A DNA stretch of 64,000 nt from Pedosphaera sp. GTDB taxonomy: Bacteria > Verrucomicrobiota > Verrucomicrobiia > Limisphaerales > SXQI01. The translations under genes were made by a program, and so were the position numbers. The stretch is taken from NCBI GenBank assembly GCA_025359965.1, contig JANYDC010000068.1, forward strand, positions 1 through 64,000, in the 5' to 3' direction. Numbering within the stretch: position 1 is the first letter of the stretch; the number at the start of each line of letters is the position of its first letter. The notes below the pieces were generated by a model. It was not told the origin of the DNA and ran no database searches. It worked only from the letters and a program-made list of their open reading frames with translations. Below are positions 60,423 through 64,000 of this stretch, in pieces.

Positions 60423-62302
60423 ATTTTCATGGGATTGCGCAATTTAAGGGTCATTCCAAACGTAAACGTTTGGGCGCTACTTTCAACTTGTTCCAATTCA
60501 CCAGAAAGTTTCGTGCCATCAGCATCGAAGAATGTGGATTGTTTAAATTCGTCCTGCACCGCGTAGGCAAGGTTGCCGTTGGCTGCACTGTCGCCGGTTT
60601 TGTTCAGGTTAACTGCCCGGAACTTGACGTTAATGGTCACCACGTTGGTGTTGGCCGGGGTGGCTGCCTTGGGTTTGGCTGCTTCCTTCCTTTCCTCAAC
60701 TTCTGCGGCGGGATCCTTGGTGATCTTCATGCCCTGAGGAATCAGTCCATAGCGTTTTGCCAGCTCTGGATTCATCAGGTAGAATGCCATGGAATTCATT
60801 CCCATGCCTGAAGATGAAGTTTCCTCGGGGATGTCATCGGCAGCCACAGTGCCGAATGTCTCAATCCATACGCCGACATCCGCGCCAGGACGCGTCTGCT
60901 TCTGCTCGGTTTTCAGGAGAAGGTTGCGCATTTCAACCAACGCGTCCGGCCAGAAGAAACGATCCTTCAAATAGGCTGAATACTGGTCGATTTCCTTCTG
61001 TGCTGTCTTGACGACACCCAGCGCATCTTCCAATTGTTTGGTTTTTTTCTGCGCGGGCTCGATTTCAGCGTTCAATTCCTCCAAGGATTGCTGCTTCAGA
61101 CCGGCCAGCTTGCTAAAAAAGAATCCGTAGGCGAACACGACCAGCACCAAACTCAGCGCGGATGCGATGAAGTAAGGCTTTTTCTGATCAAACGCCTGTT
61201 TTTGACGAATGCTCTTGGGAACTAGATTCAGTTCAACCGGGCACTGGGCCAAATTGCGCAGACCCAAGCCCACCACTTCGCCGAATGAGTGCGCCACTTT
61301 GGAAAGCTCCTCGAGATCGACGGCCGGATCAATTTGAATACTGCGGAAAGGATTAAAATAATCAACTTCCATGACGAGTTTTTCCGCAAAAAACTCTTTG
61401 GTGTAAGGAAGAATGGACCCACCACCCGCCAAAAACAGGCGTTGTGGTGGCGAACCACCCTGTTGGGCGCGGTAGGCTTGAATCGTTTGGTTGACCTGAA
61501 TGTGCAACCGCGTCAGAACCTGGCGGGCAATCTTTGAAATGGCCGCTTCCTGCGCATCATCCGGCTCTGCATAAGCGCCGCCGAGACTGACTGAACCTTT
61601 GACAATCTTGGCCTCCTCTGCCTTCGCCCAAGGCAGCTTAGATTCAGTGACAAAGTCTTGGGTAATGGAGTTTGCACCAATCGTGATGCTGCGCGAATAG
61701 ACTTTACCCTTCTCGAAGAAAAGAAGATTGCTCGTCTTGGCTCCAATGTCCAAAAGCATGGTGCAGCCTTCCAAATCGCCGTAATTGAAGCGGAAGGAAT
61801 TGCAAAGGGCAGCAGGACTTACGTCAACCAATTGCAGCTTCAACCCACTGGAGCGACCCACGCGAAAAAGGGTTTCCACAGCCTCAGCTTTGATCGCGAC
61901 CAAAAGAACCTCCAACTCCCCGTTGGCGGAGGTTCCCATGATCTGATAATCCCACACGGCCTCTTCCATCGGGAATGGCACGTTCTGTTGGGCCTCGTAC
62001 TGAATTAACTGTGTGACCTTGGTGCTGTCAGCCGGAGGGAGCTTGATGAACTTGGAAAAAACTTGAAAGCCGGGGGCGCAAACGTTGACTTTGCGTGCTC
62101 CGTAGCTTTTTTGGGACAACAGCTCGGCGACGGCCTTGGTAATAGCCGCCTCTCGCTTGGAATCCTGCGAGCCTTCGAGGCCCAAGGATTTGATGCCAAA
62201 CTGCTTGAGTGTCAACGAATCAGATTCGTTGGCTTCGAACTCAGCGAGCTTGACACTGCCAGCCCCGAATTCGAGGCCAAGAAATGACTTGGTTTTGAGC
62301 AT
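60419..62302 (-). CDS. pilM: PilM-PilN fusion protein of a type IV pilus-like apparatus
   Basis: 627 residues. Residues 1-360 form the actin-like PilM fold: SFLGLEFGAGSVKLAEFE, FIKLPPADSTKVTQLIQYEAQQNVPFP, MLLDIGAKTSNLLFFEKGKV and RLFLAGGGSILPYTKEFF with nucleotide-binding loops. ELNLVPKSIRQKQAF at about 360 is the PilN start motif (normally at a PilN N-terminus), followed by a membrane helix (FIASALSLVLVVFAYGFFF, 378-400), a coiled coil (LEELNAEIEPAQKKTKQLEDAL) and a periplasmic domain. Normally PilM and PilN are separate and bind each other; here the interaction is made covalent. The gene heads the secretion operon and corresponds to Amuc_1101. Confidence 0.88.
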   Translation of the reverse strand: MLKTKSFLGLEFGAGSVKLAEFEANESDSLTLKQFGIKSLGLEGSQDSKREAAITKAVAELLSQKSYGARKVNVCAPGFQVFSKFIKLPPADSTKVTQLIQYEAQQNVPFPMEEAVWDYQIMGTSANGELEVLLVAIKAEAVETLFRVGRSSGLKLQLVDVSPAALCNSFRFNYGDLEGCTMLLDIGAKTSNLLFFEKGKVYSRSITIGANSITQDFVTESKLPWAKAEEAKIVKGSVSLGGAYAEPDDAQEAAISKIARQVLTRLHIQVNQTIQAYRAQQGGSPPQRLFLAGGGSILPYTKEFFAEKLVMEVDYFNPFRSIQIDPAVDLEELSKVAHSFGEVVGLGLRNLAQCPVELNLVPKSIRQKQAFDQKKPYFIASALSLVLVVFAYGFFFSKLAGLKQQSLEELNAEIEPAQKKTKQLEDALGVVKTAQKEIDQYSAYLKDRFFWPDALVEMRNLLLKTEQKQTRPGADVGVWIETFGTVAADDIPEETSSSGMGMNSMAFYLMNPELAKRYGLIPQGMKITKDPAAEVEERKEAAKPKAATPANTNVVTINVKFRAVNLNKTGDSAANGNLAYAVQDEFKQSTFFDADGTKLSGELEQVESSAQTFTFGMTLKLRNPMKI

Positions 62303-62340
62303 TTGTCAGTTGGACAGCTTTCGCACACTAAACGTTCGCG

Positions 62341-62389
62341 TGGAGAGTGTCTCCATGAAGAGCATAGCTTGTGAAAGTCGGTCGGTTAA
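62341..62389 (-). promoter_or_regulatory. Candidate promoter and operator of the secretion operon
   Basis: On the minus strand TTAACC (62389-62384) and TATGCT (62366-62361) are 17 bases apart, each with four consensus matches. A perfect inverted repeat TGGAGA-GTG-TCTCCA (62341-62355) covers the predicted start site near 62354, a position suitable for repression. The ATG of the pilM-like gene follows about 50 bases later. Confidence 0.35.
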
Positions 62390-62437
62390 GTACGGAAAAA
62401 CAACTGAAGGGTCAAACGAAAAAAGCAAAAGCCGTGT

Positions 62438-63442
62438 TTATTTTAGTTTTGAACGGGGGGAACTACCCTGGCCCACCTTTGTCTTAAAGTAGGCGATTGT
62501 GGTCGCCATACCCTCCGCAAGCTCCACTTTGGGTTCCCACTTCAGCATCGCACGCGCACGCGTAATATCAGGCTGGCGGAGCTTTGGATCATCCTGCGGG
62601 AGCGGTTTGAACACAATCTTACTCTTCGATCCCACGGCGGCGATGATGACTTTTGCAAATTCCAGCATCGACAACTCGCGCGGATTACCAATGTTCACTG
62701 GCAATGGACTGTCGCACATCATGAGTCGGTAAATACCCTCGATCAAATCCGAGCAATAACAAAAACTCCGGGTCTGCGAGCCATCGCCAAAAACTGTGAC
62801 AGGCTTGTTTTCGAGCGCTTGGCTGACAAAGGCAGGCACCACACGACCGTCATTGAGGCGCATTCGCGGTCCGTAAGTGTTAAAAATCCTGACAATACGG
62901 GTCTCCAAGGCGTGTTCGCGGTGGTAAGCCATGGTCATGGCTTCGGAGAAACGTTTGGCTTCATCGTAACATCCACGGGGTCCTATGGTGCTGACATTGC
63001 CCCAATAGTCCTCCCTCTGCGGGTGAACCAATGGGTCTCCGTAAATTTCCGAGGTGGACGCAATGAGAAAGCGTGCATTCTTGTTTCGAGCCAGGCCGAG
63101 TGCCTTATGTGTCCCCAATGAACCAACTTTCAGTGTTTGAATGGGCAATTCGAGATAATCGATGGGACTGGCGGGGGAGGCAAAGTGCCAGACGTAATTT
63201 ACAGGACCTTCCAGAAAAAGGAATTCGGTGACATCCTGTTGAATGAACTTGAAATCAGGATTCCCTGCCAAGTGGGCAATGTTATCGACTGATCCAGTCA
63301 CAAGATTATCAATCCCGACCACCTTGTGGCCTTTAGCCAAAAGGTAATCGCTTAAATGGGAGCCGAGAAATCCAGCCGCACCAGTTACAACTGAAACTGG
63401 TTTTTCTTTAACAGTTTTGGAACGAACCGGGGATTTTTTCAT
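62438..63442 (-). CDS. UDP-glucuronate decarboxylase-like NAD-dependent epimerase/dehydratase
   Basis: 334 residues from ATG 63442; a GTG at 63472 would add ten. The extended short-chain dehydrogenase features are [17 protein letters not shown] (NAD-binding Gly motif), [28 protein letters not shown] (catalytic Ser/Thr) and [11 protein letters not shown] (YxxxK). [43 protein letters not shown] and [13 protein letters not shown] are typical of UDP-xylose synthase. It would make UDP-xylose from UDP-glucuronate for surface polysaccharide. It precedes the pilM-like operon on the same strand by 135 bases. Confidence 0.9.
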   Translation of the reverse strand: MKKSPVRSKTVKEKPVSVVTGAAGFLGSHLSDYLLAKGHKVVGIDNLVTGSVDNIAHLAGNPDFKFIQQDVTEFLFLEGPVNYVWHFASPASPIDYLELPIQTLKVGSLGTHKALGLARNKNARFLIASTSEIYGDPLVHPQREDYWGNVSTIGPRGCYDEAKRFSEAMTMAYHREHALETRIVRIFNTYGPRMRLNDGRVVPAFVSQALENKPVTVFGDGSQTRSFCYCSDLIEGIYRLMMCDSPLPVNIGNPRELSMLEFAKVIIAAVGSKSKIVFKPLPQDDPKLRQPDITRARAMLKWEPKVELAEGMATTIAYFKTKVGQGSSPRSKLK

Positions 63443-63607
63443 AGTCAAATCGGAAGCGATTGTCGCTCGCACGCAGGAGTATCTATCGATTCACGGCAAT
63501 TAAGCAAGGCTGGCCCGTGAAACGACGCCTCTTGGAGTGACCGCAACAAAGGTGATACTAAAGCGGCGCCAAGGGTGATCCGATAGCATCAAATAGCGCA
63601 CAATCCT

Positions 63608-64000
63608 GTGAGCATACCGCCCAAGCCAGCGATGAACGAACCTAAAAACCGCATTCATGCCACGAAGGAAAAGAATTCCGCATTCAATCCAGGGCTGGTG
63701 TCGGACACCGTGCAAACATCACTAATTGGGAAGGATGACTACGAGTTTATTCGCCAACTCGTCTATGACCACAGCCGCATCAATCTGGGAACGGACAAAA
63801 TGATGCTGGTTACCTCTCGCTTAGCCAAACGGCTCAGAGCGCTCAAAATCGCTACTTTTTCCGAGTACATTAATATACTCCGAGGTCCCACGATGGAGGA
63901 CGAATTGAGCCATTTGGTCGATGTCATCTCCACCAATCACACTCATTTTTTCAGGGAGATGCAGCACTTCGATTTTCTGAAGTCGCATGTTTTTCCAAAA
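63608..64000 (+). CDS. cheR: CheR-type protein-glutamate methyltransferase, N-terminal part
   Basis: An open frame runs from GTG 63608 (or ATG 63632) off the window edge, giving about 130 visible residues. YEFIRQLVYDHSRINLGTDKMMLVTSRLAKRLRAL is the CheR N-terminal helical domain with its conserved K..M..SRL..R pattern. TFSEYINIL and VDVISTNHTHFFREMQHFDFLKSHVFP match the linker and first segment of the S-adenosylmethionine domain (T-N-x-T-x-F-F-R-E). CheR methylates chemoreceptor glutamates in adaptation; non-flagellar chemosensory systems controlling pili or matrix also use it. It is divergent from the UDP-sugar gene; the 135-base gap shows no clear promoter. Confidence 0.88.
   Translation, partial: MSIPPKPAMNEPKNRIHATKEKNSAFNPGLVSDTVQTSLIGKDDYEFIRQLVYDHSRINLGTDKMMLVTSRLAKRLRALKIATFSEYINILRGPTMEDELSHLVDVISTNHTHFFREMQHFDFLKSHVFPK

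Noticed and set aside
63500-63715. A 71-codon minus-strand ORF at the right edge
   Set aside because: It overlaps the start of cheR on the other strand, has no ribosome site and no recognisable features.

Overview
This window looks like a chromosome segment of a verrucomicrobium, probably near the Pedosphaera/Limisphaera group. That is an inference from gene families and was not tested by a search. The markers are paired DUF1501 and DUF1549/DUF1553 genes, a Verru_Chthon pseudopilin cassette, very large Asn/Thr-rich Calx-beta/delta-60 proteins, an Akkermansia-like Amuc_1098-1101 locus, and few Shine-Dalgarno sites. I saw no rRNA, tRNA, CRISPR array or insertion sequence.

Layout. 1-7.5 kb (minus): a DUF4159 protein, cinA, a DUF1559-like pseudopilin and a DUF1549/DUF1553-DUF1501 pair. 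7.6-14.2 kb (minus): a 2,220-residue exported subtilisin-like protease. 14.3-22.5 kb (minus): a tight six-gene pseudopilin operon that contains the four-gene Verru_Chthon cassette, with a BrnT/CopG-type toxin-antitoxin pair directly upstream (22.5-23.0 kb). 23.3-29.7 kb (plus): a glycosyltransferase, a Tat-exported Gfo/Idh/MocA oxidoreductase, gcvP and a YmdB-like phosphoesterase. 29.8-31.4 kb (minus): the DAHP synthase gene aroF, a newly recognised aromatic-rich leader peptide with an attenuator in front of it, and a small unknown gene.

31.5-62.3 kb (minus) is a long run of closely spaced co-directional genes. Transcription starts with a pilM-pilN fusion, an Amuc_1100-like gene, a PilP-position gene and a secretin split into two polypeptides. 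It continues into a 5'-3' exonuclease, three secreted proteins, coaE and two giant tandem paralogues of 2,460 and 2,714 residues. 62.4-64.0 kb holds a UDP-glucuronate decarboxylase-like gene and a divergent cheR cut off by the window edge.

How the genes may work together. The PilM/N/O/P/Q-like set is an inner-membrane platform plus outer-membrane channel, and the pseudopilins could form the matching pseudopilus. Five large exported proteins in the window (protease, both giants, and the 1,019- and 653-residue proteins) end in the same approximately 70-residue domain, which finishes in an aromatic-Arg-aliphatic motif close to the stop codon. I infer that this domain is a sorting tag for the nearby secretion system. 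The strongest regulatory discovery is upstream of aroF: a 27-codon leader peptide with a Trp-Gly-Tyr-Phe-Phe cluster, mutually exclusive antiterminator and terminator helices, and a U-tract, in the layout of classical ribosome-mediated attenuation.
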